Positions 20,048 to 28,513 of a DNA stretch of 64,000 nt are shown one piece after another. Numbering within the stretch: the stretch's first letter is position 1; each line of letters begins with the position of its first letter. The position numbers were made by a program, and so were the translations under genes. Origin of the DNA: Pseudomonadota bacterium (GTDB lineage: Bacteria > Pseudomonadota > Alphaproteobacteria > Acetobacterales > Acetobacteraceae); assembly GCA_021826225.1 (NCBI GenBank), contig JAKBAV010000001.1, positions 1 to 64,000 of the forward strand, given 5' to 3'. The notes beneath the pieces were generated by a model. The model did no database searches. It was not told the DNA's origin and saw only the letters and a list, made by a program, of their open reading frames with translations.

Positions 20048-21448
20048 TTACGGCTTTTTGGGCGGCATGGCCATGTATTTATCGACCGCTTTCTCGAAAT
20101 GGCGGATGCGGATTTCCTGATAATTGCCCAGTGTGAGGCCATGTTTGGCGCTGGCCTCAAGCCCTTCCTGCTGCAGAAAGAGGTTGTCCGTATCCTGGTC
20201 GAGAATGGCGCCGAAGCCTGCATCCATGCCCTCGGCTTCCTTGAAGGACTGTTCCAGGGTCAGCATTATGGGCTCGGCCGGGGTAGGGCGCGGGCCATCC
20301 TTCGGCACCGGGCGGAGGAACATCACCTCGTAGATGGAGGAGCGATGGTCCTTTGGGTCGGGCCGGAAACGATAGACCATAGGCAGTGAGATGCCGGGGA
20401 ACAGGAAACAGTTGGGGAAAACAGTGTAGGAGAAGCAGTCGAGAATTTCCGAATCGGATACGCTGTTCAGATCCGCTCTCGCGGCTTTCTCGAACATGCC
20501 GCGGAACATGTCCGCCATAACCTGGCGCGCGGTGCTGTCGCCCACCATCAGCCTGTTACCTTCGAGCACGCCAGCATCGCCGACGGTGAACTGGTCCAGA
20601 ATATCCTGTTCGTTATACTTACCTTCGAGATGCGGGCTCAGCACGCCGAGCGGTGAAATGAAGCGGTCGACATGCTCGCCATAGATATCATATTGCGAAT
20701 TCGCATCGGCATTGGAGACCGCGACCTGCGGGTGGGTTTCGATAACATGATAGGCTTCCTGGAATGCCTCCACTGTGAGCTTCCAGTTGGCCGGAATGGG
20801 CTTTTGCACATGCAGGGCGATATAGCGATTTTCCAGCCCCCAGGCGTTGATATGCGAGAGCGCCTCCGCGCCGAGATATTCGCCAAGTGTGGGTGCGTCC
20901 TTGTCCATATTGATCCAGACGAAACCAGCGAGAAGTTCAACCCGCGCTTCCGGCAGGTTCAGCCGGGCGGCATCCACATGCGGGAAATCCCACGGGCATA
21001 CGACCTTCTTGTTGGAGCCATCTATATTCCAGCTCCAGCCATGGAAGCTGCATTTGAATTCCGAGGCGCGGCCTTCCGTTCCCGAGGCGCGCAGTTTTGT
21101 GCCGCGATGCAGGCAGGCGTTGAAATAGGCGCGGATGTCGGTCTCGCCCACGCGGGTGATGATGAAGGAATAAGGCCCGACATCATACACGTGATAGTCG
21201 CCTACCTCAGGGATATGCTCTTCGCGGCAGGCGAATTGCCAGGTGCGTGTCCATAGCCGCTCCATCTCGGCCTTGGCGTAGTCGGGGTCGATATAGCGTT
21301 GCGTGTTGATATCCTCGCTGCCCAGATATTTGTAGGATTCGGAGCGTACCCAGTCCGGTGCGGCAATTTTGTCCCTGGCGATGATGTCCTGCGTGCTCTG
21401 CGCGGGGCAACGGGCTTCGCCCGGCTTCAAATCAGTCATCTTGTTCAT
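20048..21448 (-). CDS. Rieske non-heme iron oxygenase, alpha subunit
   Basis: The 466-residue protein has the Rieske cluster ligands Cys112-Leu-His114 and Cys133-x2-His136, and the mononuclear iron ligands His234 and His239 in EAFQEAYHVIETH, with a likely Asp near residue 432 (LDQDTDNLF). This is the terminal component of a ring-hydroxylating or demethylating oxygenase. No beta subunit gene is adjacent, so it may be an alpha-only type. The Rieske ferredoxin at 31217 or one of the 2Fe-2S ferredoxins could feed it. It sits 15 bp after the amidohydrolase gene in a leftward operon. Substrate unknown. Confidence 0.93.
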   Translation of the reverse strand: MNKMTDLKPGEARCPAQSTQDIIARDKIAAPDWVRSESYKYLGSEDINTQRYIDPDYAKAEMERLWTRTWQFACREEHIPEVGDYHVYDVGPYSFIITRVGETDIRAYFNACLHRGTKLRASGTEGRASEFKCSFHGWSWNIDGSNKKVVCPWDFPHVDAARLNLPEARVELLAGFVWINMDKDAPTLGEYLGAEALSHINAWGLENRYIALHVQKPIPANWKLTVEAFQEAYHVIETHPQVAVSNADANSQYDIYGEHVDRFISPLGVLSPHLEGKYNEQDILDQFTVGDAGVLEGNRLMVGDSTARQVMADMFRGMFEKAARADLNSVSDSEILDCFSYTVFPNCFLFPGISLPMVYRFRPDPKDHRSSIYEVMFLRPVPKDGPRPTPAEPIMLTLEQSFKEAEGMDAGFGAILDQDTDNLFLQQEGLEASAKHGLTLGNYQEIRIRHFEKAVDKYMAMPPKKP

Positions 21449-21463
21449 GCCGGAATTCCTCTG

Positions 21464-22741
21464 TCAGGCAGCGGCGCGGCGTTGCGCCACGGCGGTCGTA
21501 TTCTTGTGAATTTTGCCATCGTTCATGATCATCACGAGGCGGCTGGCATCGGTCATGATCGAAACATCCTCGTCTGGATTGCCGGCAACAAGCAGCAGGT
21601 CGGCAAGCTGGCCTTCGGCAATCATGCCGAGGTCGCCCGCGCTACGCATCGCCATCCCACCATTGCGGGTCGCGCAGAGCAGCGCGGCTTCGGGCGTGTA
21701 GCCATAATAATCTACGAAAAATTGTAGATCGCGCGCATTGGTCCCCTGGCGGCTCCAGGCAAAACCGTAATCGCCGCCGATGAGATGGCGAATGCCGCGC
21801 TTACGCAAGGCAGTATGGGTTTTAGCCGATTCCTCGAGCAATGCCGTAATGCCCATGAAACCGCCGATTTCAGGCGTGAGGCCGGAGCCCGAAGCCTCGC
21901 CATGCACGATGGTATGGAACAGGCTCACGGTAGGCACCACGAACATGCGGTCGCGCGCCTCCTCCATCATGTCGAGCAGTTCATCATCGGCATATTCGCA
22001 ATGGAACAGGCCATCCACCCCCGCCTGTATGCAGAATTTGGAGCCTTCGATCGAGCGCGTATGCGCGTTGACCTTGCGGCCATAGCTATGCGCGGTTTCC
22101 ACTGCCATGCGGATCTCATCCAGGCGCATCGGCGTGGTCGTGGCCGGCGTGTTCGGGTAGAACGGGTCGCCCGAGACATCGAGCTTTATATTGTCGCAGC
22201 CCTCACGGCAGAACAGCCGCACCGCCTTGCGCATTTCTTCCGGCCCGTTCACAATCATGGACGGTCCGCCGGGGCGTTCATTGTGCAGCCGGCCTTCATC
22301 GCCCATGGCGCCGGTGACGGAAATTTCGAGCGATCCGGCGCGTATCCGCGGGCCGGGAATGCGCCCGGCATTAACCTCATTGCGAACGGCCACGGCGAGG
22401 CGGAGCTTGGCTTCCGAGGCGCCATAGGCGCTGGTGAATCCAGCATCCAACAAGGCCTTGGCACCCCTGGCGGCGGTGAAGACCTGCTCCTCGGGCGTGG
22501 GGGTAATAAGGTCCTCGGTCGCGGCAACGCTCTCGAAGGAGAGATGCGCGTGGCCCTCGACCATGCCAGGCATCAGCGTGAGGCCGGTGCCATCAATCAT
22601 CTCCGCGCCTTCCGCCGCGAGCTGGCCGGGGGTGCGGGAGATGGCGCGTAGGCGGTTGCCATCGATGAGCACGTCACCGGAAAAAGCGGGGGCGCCGGTT
22701 GCATCCCAGATGCGGGCGCCGGTGATCAATTTGCTGCCCAT
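21464..22741 (-). CDS. Metal-dependent amidohydrolase
   Basis: The 425-residue protein belongs to the amidohydrolase superfamily (imidazolonepropionase/prolidase-like branch). The first metal motif is GHAHLS near residue 63; further candidates are KLDVSGD (Lys/Asp), NAHTRS, FHCEY and the late GGDYGFAW segment. It ends with the usual ADLLLVAGNPDEDVS strand of the composite beta domain. It opens the leftward operon that continues with the Rieske oxygenase, IOR, flavoprotein and SDR, which makes hydrolysis of an amide, lactam or lactone substrate plausible. A TGGCG-N9-CGCCA inverted repeat lies upstream at 22771-22789. Confidence 0.88.
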   Translation of the reverse strand: MGSKLITGARIWDATGAPAFSGDVLIDGNRLRAISRTPGQLAAEGAEMIDGTGLTLMPGMVEGHAHLSFESVAATEDLITPTPEEQVFTAARGAKALLDAGFTSAYGASEAKLRLAVAVRNEVNAGRIPGPRIRAGSLEISVTGAMGDEGRLHNERPGGPSMIVNGPEEMRKAVRLFCREGCDNIKLDVSGDPFYPNTPATTTPMRLDEIRMAVETAHSYGRKVNAHTRSIEGSKFCIQAGVDGLFHCEYADDELLDMMEEARDRMFVVPTVSLFHTIVHGEASGSGLTPEIGGFMGITALLEESAKTHTALRKRGIRHLIGGDYGFAWSRQGTNARDLQFFVDYYGYTPEAALLCATRNGGMAMRSAGDLGMIAEGQLADLLLVAGNPDEDVSIMTDASRLVMIMNDGKIHKNTTAVAQRRAAA

Positions 22742-22770
22742 TGGCTTTCGTTCCTCTCATCCAGCACGTT

Positions 22771-22789
22771 TGGCGCGCATCATACGCCA
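22771..22789. promoter_or_regulatory. Inverted repeat in amidohydrolase promoter region
   Basis: TGGCG and CGCCA are separated by 9 bp, about 30 bp upstream of the amidohydrolase start codon and inside the 183-bp gap to the divergent VOC gene. The short arms make this a weak candidate operator. Confidence 0.25.
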
Positions 22790-22924
22790 GTTTACAGCGC
22801 GGGCCGCCGGCTATCGAATGACCGGGGATGCACCGCGATTTGTCTGGCCCTGCCAGAGGACGCGGATCGGTTGTGCCGCGCGCCAGGCTGGCTTAACGGG
22901 ACAGGGAAGGGAGGATGTGGCGAA

Positions 22925-23416
22925 ATGATCAAGGGGATTCACCATGTCGGCGTGCATGTCCGCGACCTGGATGCGATGATGGCATTCTACAAGGCCGCGT
23001 TTGGTTTCGAGCTGGTGGGCGAAGCTTTTGCCTGGAAGGATGAGCCGGTGCTCGACACGCTCATCGACGTGCCGGGCTCGGCTGCCCGTGGCACCATGCT
23101 GCGCGCCGGGACCTGCTACCTAGAGATGTTCCAGTTCACCGCCCCCGCGCCACGCCCTGTTTCACCACTCAACCCGCAGGATAAAGGCTATACGCATTTC
23201 TGCGTGGACGTGACCGATATCGCCCAGGAATATGAGCGGCTGAAAGGCATCGGCATGAGCTTCGGCAGCCCGGCACCGATCGATATGGGGCATGTAAAAT
23301 CAGTTTACGGCCGCGACCCCGAGGGGAATGTGATCGAGCTGCAGGAGACCGCGGCGCATTGCGAATTCAGGCTGGAGGCGCTGACGGGAAACGAGCCCCG
23401 GAAGCCCGGGATGTAA
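22925..23416 (+). CDS. VOC-family (glyoxalase/bleomycin-resistance fold) protein
   Basis: The 163-residue protein shows the vicinal-oxygen-chelate fold, with paired beta-alpha-beta-beta-beta modules: IKGIHHVGVHVRDLDAMMAFYKAAFGFELV and, later, KGYTHFCVDVTDI and YGRDPEGNVIELQE. The metal ligands expected in the family are His near residue 6, Glu/His in the middle and the Glu of VIELQE. The start at 22925 has GGGAGG about 10 bp upstream. Family members include methylmalonyl-CoA epimerases, ring-cleavage dioxygenases and lyases. It is divergent from the amidohydrolase operon, so it may act in the same catabolic route. Confidence 0.85.
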   Translation: MIKGIHHVGVHVRDLDAMMAFYKAAFGFELVGEAFAWKDEPVLDTLIDVPGSAARGTMLRAGTCYLEMFQFTAPAPRPVSPLNPQDKGYTHFCVDVTDIAQEYERLKGIGMSFGSPAPIDMGHVKSVYGRDPEGNVIELQETAAHCEFRLEALTGNEPRKPGM

Positions 23417-23437
23417 GTTTTTAGTTTCCTTTTTTTA

Positions 23438-23457
23438 AAAAACAAGCTTTTGTTTTT
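23438..23457. other. AT-only hairpin between VOC and methyltransferase genes
   Basis: AAAAACAA and TTGTTTTT form a perfect 8-bp inverted repeat with a GCTT loop, preceded by a run of seven T and followed 3 bp later by the ATG at 23461. It could end the VOC transcript or act as AT-rich upstream promoter DNA. The low GC is conspicuous here. Confidence 0.35.
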
Positions 23458-23460
23458 ACT

Positions 23461-24273
23461 ATGAATTCCGAGTCGCAGCCTGTATCCTCATTGACTATAC
23501 GGGAACGCGCCTCTGGCGCGCTCAACACTTTTTTGGGCTGGTTTGGCTACGCCTTTATTCGGGTCGTTAAAAGCGACTACGTACCTATTCGTCTATACGA
23601 GCACGAGAGGCTCTCTTTTGCATACGAGGACGTGAAATGCGACGACGTTCTCGCGCCGTGGATACTTGATCAGGCATTCCAGGAAATCCACAACCGCATC
23701 GAGAATCATACGCTGGTTGACCTTTTCCGTTGTTATGAGCTGACTCAACTCGTCAGGGAGGTCACCCATGTCCCTGGAGATATTCTGGAGGTCGGTGTCT
23801 GGCGTGGTGGCACGGGTGTTTTACTGGCCGATGCGGCGCGGAAATGGAAACCACAGGCACATGTATGGCTGTGTGATACATTTGCGGGTGTTGTGAAAGC
23901 AACATCCCGTGACTCGCAATATACCGGTGGCGAGCATGCCGATACGTCTGAAGACATTGTCCGCACGCTCGCGTTAGCCGAGGGGCTGGATAATATCACG
24001 CTTTTGAAGGGCGTATTTCCGGACGATACAGGAGCGGAAATCAGCGCTTCCCAGATCGCATTGTGCCATATCGATGTGGATGTCTATCAATCCGCCGCGG
24101 AAATTGTGGCCTGGGTGGCGCCGCGGCTGGCCCCGGGCGCGATTATGGTGTTTGACGATTACGGTTTTTCGAGTTGCCGGGGCATAACCCAACTGGTGGA
24201 TGAGCTGCGCGAAACGGGTGAGTGGATATATATCTACAATCTGAACAAACATGCGATTTTGATAAAACGGTAG
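23461..24273 (+). CDS. TylF/macrocin-O-methyltransferase-family protein
   Basis: The 270-residue protein is a SAM-dependent methyltransferase of the TylF/CmcI type: SAM loop GDILEVGVWRGGTGVLL near residue 105, CDTFAGV near residue 140, metal-binding HIDVDVYQS near residue 201 and FDDYGF near residue 230. Such enzymes methylate sugar hydroxyls in antibiotics or surface glycans, or small phenols. It is the only plus-strand gene here besides the VOC gene, and is flanked by catabolic operons. Its base composition is less GC-rich than its neighbours. It may be a stray surface-glycan gene. Acceptor unknown. Confidence 0.85.
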   Translation: MNSESQPVSSLTIRERASGALNTFLGWFGYAFIRVVKSDYVPIRLYEHERLSFAYEDVKCDDVLAPWILDQAFQEIHNRIENHTLVDLFRCYELTQLVREVTHVPGDILEVGVWRGGTGVLLADAARKWKPQAHVWLCDTFAGVVKATSRDSQYTGGEHADTSEDIVRTLALAEGLDNITLLKGVFPDDTGAEISASQIALCHIDVDVYQSAAEIVAWVAPRLAPGAIMVFDDYGFSSCRGITQLVDELRETGEWIYIYNLNKHAILIKR

Positions 24274-24308
24274 AGCAATCGGGCACCAGTATTATGAAAG
24301 CGCCGGCC

Positions 24309-24638
24309 TCAACCCAGCGGCGCGACCGTAACCTTCAGCCCATCCAACTCCGGCGTCAGCCGGATCTGGCAGGAAAGCCGGCTGTTTTCTTTCAGCACGT
24401 CGGCCACCATGTCCAGCATTTCCGCCTCGATCGGGTTTGGGCCGCCGACAATATCGGCCCAGGCATCATCGACATAGACATGGCAGGTGGCGCAGGCGCA
24501 AGCACCTGAGCAATCGGCCAGAATACCCGCGACGCCGGCATCCTTGCCGGCCTGCATCAGCGACTGCCCTGTTTCCGCGCCGAGTGTTTTGACAGTACCA
24601 TCTTCCTCGACAAACGTGACCGTCAACGCACTCATCAA
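24309..24638 (-). CDS. Adrenodoxin-type 2Fe-2S ferredoxin
   Basis: This 109-residue ferredoxin has the cluster motif DCSGACACATC and a fourth Cys in RLSCQI. It resembles the ferredoxin at 7770-8087 in layout. Its start overlaps the end of the SDR gene by 4 bp, and the operon also includes the P450 at 25500, so it should donate electrons to that P450. A reductase gene is absent from the operon. Confidence 0.95.
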   Translation of the reverse strand: MMSALTVTFVEEDGTVKTLGAETGQSLMQAGKDAGVAGILADCSGACACATCHVYVDDAWADIVGGPNPIEAEMLDMVADVLKENSRLSCQIRLTPELDGLKVTVAPLG

Positions 24639-25486
24639 CCATTCCCCTCATGTGCCAGGAACTCTGCCTGGGCGCGCAGTAATTTATCCAGGTGGTTTAC
24701 CGAATCCCCAGCGGAAATACCACCATCGACCGGCAGGATCGCCCCGGTGATCTGTGCCGCGCGGTCGCTCGCCAGGAACAGCGCGGCATAGGCGGCATCC
24801 TCAGGTACCCCGGCGCGCTTCAGCGGCTTGTTCTCATCCCAGATTGGCTGCAGCCGTTGCTCCAGCCGCGCCGCGGTCTCGTCTGAGACAGGGTCCGATG
24901 TCATCACCCGGATAGGTGTGCGGATATGGCCGGGGGCTAGGCAGTTGACGCGGATATTATGCCGCGCCAAATCTATGGCGAGCGATTTGGTGAGATGGAT
25001 AACCGCCGCCTTCGATGCACGGTAGCTCATTAGCGCCTGCCCGGCCATGACTCCGGCGATGGAGGCATTATTGAGGATGACGCCGCCGCCATGCCTGGCC
25101 ATGTGGCGCCCGGCGCGCTGCGCGCCGAGCATGGTGCCATACAGGTTCACGCCGATGACGGACTGGAAATTTTCCAGGTCGTCATCGAGGAAATAGGGGT
25201 GGCGGCCGCCGGAAATGCCGGCATTGTTGAACATGATGTCAAGCCGGCCGAATTGCGCCACGGCCCTGTCGATGGCCGCTTGCATGTCATCAGGCTTGGA
25301 CACATCGGTGTGCTGGTAGATCGCGGCGGCGCCGATTTGTTGCGCCAGCGCCGAACCGGCATCGTCATTCACATCGGCAATGACCACGCACGCTCCGGCG
25401 GCGGTGAAAACCTCCACGCTGGCCCGGCCGATGCCGCTGGCGCCCCCGGTGATGATGGCGACCTTGCCGGCTAATTCCTGGCCCAA
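24635..25486 (-). CDS. Short-chain dehydrogenase/reductase
   Basis: A 283-residue classical SDR with cofactor loop TGGASGIG, NNAG motif (FNNAGISGG), Ser in LNNASIAG and catalytic YRASK. I place the start at the TTG at 25486, giving the usual GQELAGKVAIITGG opening and a GGAG element 6 nt upstream; a GTG at 25498 is the alternative. It lies between the P450 gene (14 bp) and the ferredoxin gene (4-bp overlap) in one leftward operon. It probably oxidises an alcohol made by the P450, or a related metabolite. Confidence 0.87.
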   Translation of the reverse strand: MGQELAGKVAIITGGASGIGRASVEVFTAAGACVVIADVNDDAGSALAQQIGAAAIYQHTDVSKPDDMQAAIDRAVAQFGRLDIMFNNAGISGGRHPYFLDDDLENFQSVIGVNLYGTMLGAQRAGRHMARHGGGVILNNASIAGVMAGQALMSYRASKAAVIHLTKSLAIDLARHNIRVNCLAPGHIRTPIRVMTSDPVSDETAARLEQRLQPIWDENKPLKRAGVPEDAAYAALFLASDRAAQITGAILPVDGGISAGDSVNHLDKLLRAQAEFLAHEGNG

Positions 25487-25499
25487 TGCGTTCTCCACT

Positions 25500-26801
25500 T
25501 TATAGTTTGGTATAGCTGACCGGCAGATGCTCGATCGTATGCGTCGCCACGCTCTTGAGATACGGAATTTCCTCGGCTGATACTTCAAGTTTTATGTTGG
25601 CGAGGCGCTTTGCCACTTCGCGCGCGGCCACGCGGATTTCCATGCGGGCCAGAGACAGGCCGATGCATTTATGCGGCCCGCCGCCGAAGGATACATGGCG
25701 GCCGAGATTGCTGCGCTCCATGTCGAAATCGCGCGGGCAGGGGAATACCTCCGGCTGGTCATTGGCTGAAGCATACATGAGCAGAAGATGCGCGCCGGCT
25801 GGCAGGATTTTGCCCCCGAGTTCGACCTCCTTGGTGGTCATGCGCGAGAGGCCCCGCACTGGCGGTTCGACGCGCAGGAGTTCCTCTACGAAACGCGACA
25901 TCGCACGGTCATCACCAGCCGACCTACCGAGCAGCCCGGCGAGTTCCGGCCTGGTGCCGAGCAGGTAGAACAGATTGGTCATTGCCGTCGCGGTCGTGTC
26001 ATTGCCAGCGATCATCAGCGCGCGGACCAGAGAGACGACCTCCTTGAAGGTCAGCGTCGGCTCGTCTGCGCCGTCGATCCTGGCATGCACGAGGTCCGAG
26101 ATCATATCCTCACGCGGGTGCTCCTGGCGGTCCTTGACGTGCTCGATGAGGAAGTGCTGCAATTCGCAGATTTCCCTGGCATTCTCGATCATCTTGTCAC
26201 GGTCCTGCATGCGCCCGATCTGTGCCGTGACGGCCGCCGACCAGCGCTGGATTTTATCCGCGTTATATTGCGCGACGCCAAGCTGCGCGCAGATCACGCG
26301 GATTGTGATGGGCACGGAAAAAGCCTTGACGATATCGACCGGCCCGCTTGCCGGCAGCCCGCCGATGACATCCACCACGATATCCGTGATCAGCGGCTCC
26401 AGCTCGCGCACGCGATGCGCGGTGAAGGCCTTGTCCATAAGCCCACGGATACGGGTATGGTAGGGCGGATCGGACATTATGGCATCGGGGAAATAACCGC
26501 CGCCATCGCGTTCCAGTATGTCCTTGAACTCCTCGAAGAAGCCAGCCGAATATTGCGCCTCGTAGCCGTGCTTGACGGAATAGGTTATGGGGTCGCGCTG
26601 GATGGTCTGGATATCCTCGAAACGGGAGACGAGATACATGTGCAGCTTCTCGTCGTAATGCACCGGATCGGCTTCGCGCATCGCATCGTAATAGGCGTTG
26701 GGGTGTGCCGAGATATCGGGATCTACCAGCGATATTTTTGTGAGAAGCTCAGCGCTTTTTCCGGTCACCGGGCAGACGCCCGGGCTATTTGTTACGTTCA
26801 T
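25500..26801 (-). CDS. Cytochrome P450
   Basis: The 433-residue P450 has oxygen-binding AGNDTT at residues 265-270, EELLR at 306-310 and heme loop FGGGPHKCIG with thiolate Cys379. It has normal single-domain length, in contrast to the P450 at 8136-9677. It lies in an SDR-P450-SDR-ferredoxin operon, which is complete for oxidation except for a ferredoxin reductase. The substrate is unknown. Confidence 0.95.
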   Translation of the reverse strand: MNVTNSPGVCPVTGKSAELLTKISLVDPDISAHPNAYYDAMREADPVHYDEKLHMYLVSRFEDIQTIQRDPITYSVKHGYEAQYSAGFFEEFKDILERDGGGYFPDAIMSDPPYHTRIRGLMDKAFTAHRVRELEPLITDIVVDVIGGLPASGPVDIVKAFSVPITIRVICAQLGVAQYNADKIQRWSAAVTAQIGRMQDRDKMIENAREICELQHFLIEHVKDRQEHPREDMISDLVHARIDGADEPTLTFKEVVSLVRALMIAGNDTTATAMTNLFYLLGTRPELAGLLGRSAGDDRAMSRFVEELLRVEPPVRGLSRMTTKEVELGGKILPAGAHLLLMYASANDQPEVFPCPRDFDMERSNLGRHVSFGGGPHKCIGLSLARMEIRVAAREVAKRLANIKLEVSAEEIPYLKSVATHTIEHLPVSYTKL

Positions 26802-26824
26802 CGTTCAAACTCCCATTTTATCCG

Positions 26825-27661
26825 TTAGCTTGCTTCCGCGGCAGGCATGCGGTCGGCGAACATGGCTTCCGGTGTCAGGTATTTCGTCGTCGCCCAGCCG
26901 CCATCGAGGGCGATGGTCTGGCCATTAATGTAGCTACCCTCGGGCGAGGCGAGAAAAAAGATCGCGTTGGCGACATCCTCGGGCGTGCCCTCGCGGTCGA
27001 AAGGTGTCATTTCCTGGTTGATACGATTAAAGAATTTCTCGTCCCAGTAATCCCTGGTCATGGCGGTCTTGATGACGCCGGGGGCGACAAGGTTGGAGCG
27101 TATGCCCTTGGCGCCGTATTGCGCCGCCAATGTCTGTGTCAGCCCGATCAACCCGGCCTTCACCGCGCAATACACGCCGCCGTTCAACCCCCCGACAATG
27201 CCGAATGTGGAGCCGACGGTGATGATCGAGGCACCGGGCCGCATCACGCCCAAAGCCGTGCGGCAGAAGCGGAAGGGTGCCTTCAGGCTGATATCGACAA
27301 CTTCGTCGAGCATCGCGTCATCGGTTTCATGCACGGGTGCCCAGCGCCCGGCCCCGGCATTATTCACCAGGCAATCCAGCCGCCCAAATTTCTGCATCGC
27401 GAGGGCCACGGCCTCCCCCGGTATGCCGGGGGAGGCGACATCGCCCGCCAAGGATACGATCTGCGTCAACGGCGCCAGCTCAGCGACAAGGCGATCCAGC
27501 TTTTCAGGACCGCGCGCGACGGCGACGATGTACCAGCCCGCATGTGCGAAGCGCCGTGCCGTGGCCTCGCCAATGCCGGCACTTGCGCCGGTTATCAGTA
27601 CAACCGGCCGTTCAGTGCGGGCGCCATTGCCGGCCGCGCCATTTTCCATCCCAGGTGCCAA
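26825..27661 (-). CDS. Short-chain dehydrogenase/reductase
   Basis: This 278-residue SDR has the cofactor loop TGASAGIG near residue 24, NNAGAG near residue 96, Ser in ITVGSTFG and catalytic YCAVK near residue 163. The C-terminal INGQTIALDGGW is typical of FabG-like members. The start could be at Met5 instead of Met1. It is the first gene of the leftward P450-SDR-ferredoxin operon and ends 23 bp before the P450 start. Role: an alcohol or keto oxidoreductase in the same route; substrate unknown. Confidence 0.87.
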   Translation of the reverse strand: MAPGMENGAAGNGARTERPVVLITGASAGIGEATARRFAHAGWYIVAVARGPEKLDRLVAELAPLTQIVSLAGDVASPGIPGEAVALAMQKFGRLDCLVNNAGAGRWAPVHETDDAMLDEVVDISLKAPFRFCRTALGVMRPGASIITVGSTFGIVGGLNGGVYCAVKAGLIGLTQTLAAQYGAKGIRSNLVAPGVIKTAMTRDYWDEKFFNRINQEMTPFDREGTPEDVANAIFFLASPEGSYINGQTIALDGGWATTKYLTPEAMFADRMPAAEAS

Positions 27662-27826
27662 ATTCGTTTCCGTTCCTCGTTCGGATTATGGTTCTCGCGC
27701 ATAGTCGTACGCGCGGCCATTTAACCCTTGTCGGCCCCGCCGCGCCATTCGCATCAGGCGAATTCATCGGGCTTTGGCTGCCCGGATCAAGTCGCGTCTC
27801 ATTTTGCGGCAACCAGTCCTGGGTAC

Positions 27827-28513
27827 TCAGGCAAGGCGGGAGAAGCGGTCGCGCAATGCCTCGAACGCCGTGCCCGGCCCTTGCGCCAGGCGGTGCTCGA
27901 TCATGGCGCGCACCACCTCGGGGGCGTGGCGCTCGGTGTCGATTTCCAGGTCGCATATGTCGTTGGCGTAGACGGCATCGTAAAACCATGGGCGCAGGCG
28001 GTCGAGCCGGTCGGTGATAATACGCACGGTGTCCGCGCCGAGAACGTCGGTAGGCAGCTTCTTGTCGTATTTGCGTTGGGCGAGGCGCTGTTGCAGCACC
28101 TCGAAAGGCGGTTTTAACGTAACCAGCAGCACGGGCAGGCCTTGCATTCGCCAGATGGCATCCTGCAGCACTGGCGGGTCGATCATCATCAGGTGATCAA
28201 GGATGATGTTGCAGCCCTGGCGCGAAGCGGCGGCGACCCATTCATGAAGGGTCGCGAAGGCCCGTATGCCTTGGGGGCCAAAGCTCCAGCGCAACGGGCC
28301 ATCCGGCTCGGCTTCGTCGAGCGGATGGGCGTAGATGCCCTCCCGGCTGCGCGGACCATGATGGCCGAATTGCGCGGGCAGCGTGCCGCTCAAAAAATGG
28401 TCAATGCCATAGAGCAGCCAGAAGTCTTCGGATTCTCTGGCCAGAAGCTCGCAGGTGGTGGATTTGCCCGAGCCCGAGGTGCCGTTTACGATGATGATCT
28501 GGCCCGGCTTCAA
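27827..28513 (-). CDS. P-loop kinase, chloramphenicol-phosphotransferase-like fold
   Basis: The 228-residue protein starts with QIIIVNGTSGSGKST, a Walker A loop at once after the first strand, as in CPT-like small-molecule kinases. An Asp-containing YGIDHFL and a NIILDHLMM segment occupy positions used for substrate binding in that group. The start is a TTG that overlaps the upstream stop (ATTGA), with GGGGAG ahead. It is third in a leftward operon after a SnoaL-like protein and a lipocalin-like protein. I see no reason to call it a resistance gene; it more likely phosphorylates a hydroxylated metabolite. Confidence 0.75.
   Translation of the reverse strand: MKPGQIIIVNGTSGSGKSTTCELLARESEDFWLLYGIDHFLSGTLPAQFGHHGPRSREGIYAHPLDEAEPDGPLRWSFGPQGIRAFATLHEWVAAASRQGCNIILDHLMMIDPPVLQDAIWRMQGLPVLLVTLKPPFEVLQQRLAQRKYDKKLPTDVLGADTVRIITDRLDRLRPWFYDAVYANDICDLEIDTERHAPEVVRAMIEHRLAQGPGTAFEALRDRFSRLA

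Noticed and set aside
19954..20223. 90-codon N-terminal extension of the indolepyruvate oxidoreductase frame
   Set aside because: It overlaps the end of the Rieske oxygenase gene in another frame, looks unlike protein, and a GTG with good ribosome binding site spacing lies at 19953.
27827..28513. Chloramphenicol resistance gene
   Set aside because: Only the P-loop and general fold resemble chloramphenicol phosphotransferase; context is catabolic.
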